Notes under the pieces: generated by a model | Databases searched by the model: none | What the model saw: the letters and a program-made list of their open reading frames with translations, nothing else | What the model was told of the DNA's origin: nothing | Program-made: the position numbers and the translations under genes | Shown: piece by piece, positions 6,000 through 6,835 of the stretch | Numbering within the stretch: position 1 is the first letter of the stretch | How the letters are laid out: each line of letters starts with the position of its first letter | Assembly (NCBI GenBank): GCA_934281565.1 | Contig: CAKQXI010000123.1 | Location: forward strand, 1-6,835 | Direction: 5' to 3' | Length of the DNA: 6,835 bases | DNA from: an uncultured Prevotella sp. | Lineage (GTDB): Bacteria; Bacteroidota; Bacteroidia; Bacteroidales; Bacteroidaceae

Positions 6000-6835
6000 T
6001 CATGACAGTTCATCCTGCCCCGGGTCGAAGAAAGCATAGTTGTTGATTTCAGCACCGTCCTTCTCGATGACCCACCAGCCGTTACCCTTAGCCTTATGAG
6101 CCCTCGGGAAACCAAGCCTGCTCATCACCGAGCCGACACCTTGGTTACCAACAAACTGTCGCATGGCAGGGTTGGTGAAGATACGCTCAAGGATTTCCAC
6201 GTTGTAACGGAACTTGAGGAAACGCTTGTCGGTAGTCTCGTCAGGGATTTTGTAGAAGCGCAAGATTTGTTCCTCGAGGTAGTTCGCCATCATGAACAAC
6301 TGGTTGTGCTCACGCATCATCTTGATGTCGTCGGCTGTCAGCCAGTACACCCATTTGGCTTTGCTGCCTTCTTCCATCACCTGCTTGCCAAGGGCTATGG
6401 CTTGGGCATACACACCGTCGTAGTTGATGGGCTTTTCCTGTGGGCTGACGATGCTCTTTACAATCCAGGGCGAGTAACGGCGATTTTCTACGTCGGTTAT
6501 AATCTGCTGGTTGTTGCTCGTTCCACAGAGAGTGGCACGGTGGGTAAGGTCGGTACGAAAGCGGTCATAAGGTCGGCGGATGGAGAACTTCAACTTGGTG
6601 ATGTTGCTCTTGAACGCACTGAGGTTCTTGCCGAAAGCTGCGTCAAACTCATCCAAGCAGATTAGTGCCTTGCTGGCAAACGCTTCCATGAAGTCCTTGT
6701 CCACATAGTTGGCTGTGGAGTCGTTGATGAAATACTCACGCAGATGGGAGGGCAGGAGATAGGAGAAGAAAGTGGTCTTGTAGATGCCACCCTTGCCTAT
6801 GAGGATAAGTATCGTCTGGTTGACAACCTGTGGCG
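6000..6835 (-). CDS. VapE/VirE-type P-loop ATPase, C-terminal part (N-terminus outside window)
   Basis: The open frame enters from the right edge and gives 277 residues, the C-terminal part of a larger protein. A P-loop, ILIGKGGIYKTTFF, lies at visible residues 10-23 and a Walker B strand, LICLDEFD, at 57-64. A sensor-like CGTSNNQ follows at about 103-109, and a DVENRR stretch (114-119) matches the arginine-bearing segment of superfamily 3 helicase-like VirE/VapE proteins. The last 75 residues, including SRLGFPRAHKAKGNGWWVIE, look like a small winged-helix-type tail. The GTG at 6704-6702 could be mistaken for a start, but it lies between Walker A and Walker B, so the real start is beyond the window. 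In Bacteroidales such proteins often carry an N-terminal primase-like part and occur with DUF4248 genes. The exact role, in mobile-element replication or otherwise, is not established. The P-loop has Tyr where the usual GKT glycine stands. Confidence 0.88.
   Translation of the reverse strand, partial: PQVVNQTILILIGKGGIYKTTFFSYLLPSHLREYFINDSTANYVDKDFMEAFASKALICLDEFDAAFGKNLSAFKSNITKLKFSIRRPYDRFRTDLTHRATLCGTSNNQQIITDVENRRYSPWIVKSIVSPQEKPINYDGVYAQAIALGKQVMEEGSKAKWVYWLTADDIKMMREHNQLFMMANYLEEQILRFYKIPDETTDKRFLKFRYNVEILERIFTNPAMRQFVGNQGVGSVMSRLGFPRAHKAKGNGWWVIEKDGAEINNYAFFDPGQDELS

Noticed and set aside
6096..6665. 189-residue open frame on the + strand
   Set aside because: It is antisense to the VapE-type gene, whose P-loop and Walker B lie on the - strand; there is no motif of its own.
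6000..6704. VapE-type gene starting at GTG 6704
   Set aside because: The frame stays open to the window edge and includes the Walker A motif upstream of that GTG.

Overview
The window looks like chromosomal DNA of a member of the Bacteroidales, most likely Prevotella or Segatella. This rests on several features: a DUF4248-type small protein beside a VapE/VirE-type P-loop protein, a NusG/UpxY-like regulator, a TAnnTTTG-type promoter box, gene starts without obvious Shine-Dalgarno sequences, and AT-rich heptad repeats between genes. The genus is inferred from general resemblance; no search was run.

Layout. On the + strand, positions 1-1379 hold the 3' part of a sodium:solute symporter gene whose start lies left of the window. 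Positions 1335-1462 are low-complexity repeats that begin inside the symporter's last codons. Positions 1511-3535 encode a complete secreted M13 (PepO/neprilysin-like) zinc endopeptidase. It is followed by two strong hairpins (3537-3569 and 3581-3626), the second leading towards a T run. A new transcription unit then begins near 3690, with a leader of about 240 nt containing several hairpins and a possible 26-codon ORF. It leads into a gene at 3932-5582 encoding an NGN+KOW protein with a very long C-terminal extension. As written, this gene is broken by a run of nine G residues (4052-4060) followed directly by a TAA stop. Eight Gs would give one continuous 549-residue protein. Positions 5583-5756 carry a nested inverted repeat built from CTCGCAGATT units. 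On the - strand, a 69-aa DUF4248-type gene (5757-5966) lies downstream of the 3' part of a VapE/VirE-type P-loop ATPase gene (6000-6835), which runs off the right edge.

How the parts may fit together. The symporter and PepO genes look like ordinary housekeeping or nutrient-acquisition genes. The right half resembles the accessory neighbourhood often seen next to capsule or exopolysaccharide loci in Bacteroidales, with a NusG paralogue near VapE and DUF4248 genes. No glycan biosynthesis gene is inside the window. The most notable feature is the homopolymeric G tract inside the NGN domain. It could act as an ON/OFF phase-variation switch (G8 ON, G9 OFF), as a programmed +1 frameshift site at GGG-TAA, or as a transcriptional slippage site. 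It could also be a sequencing artefact. The sequence alone does not decide between these.
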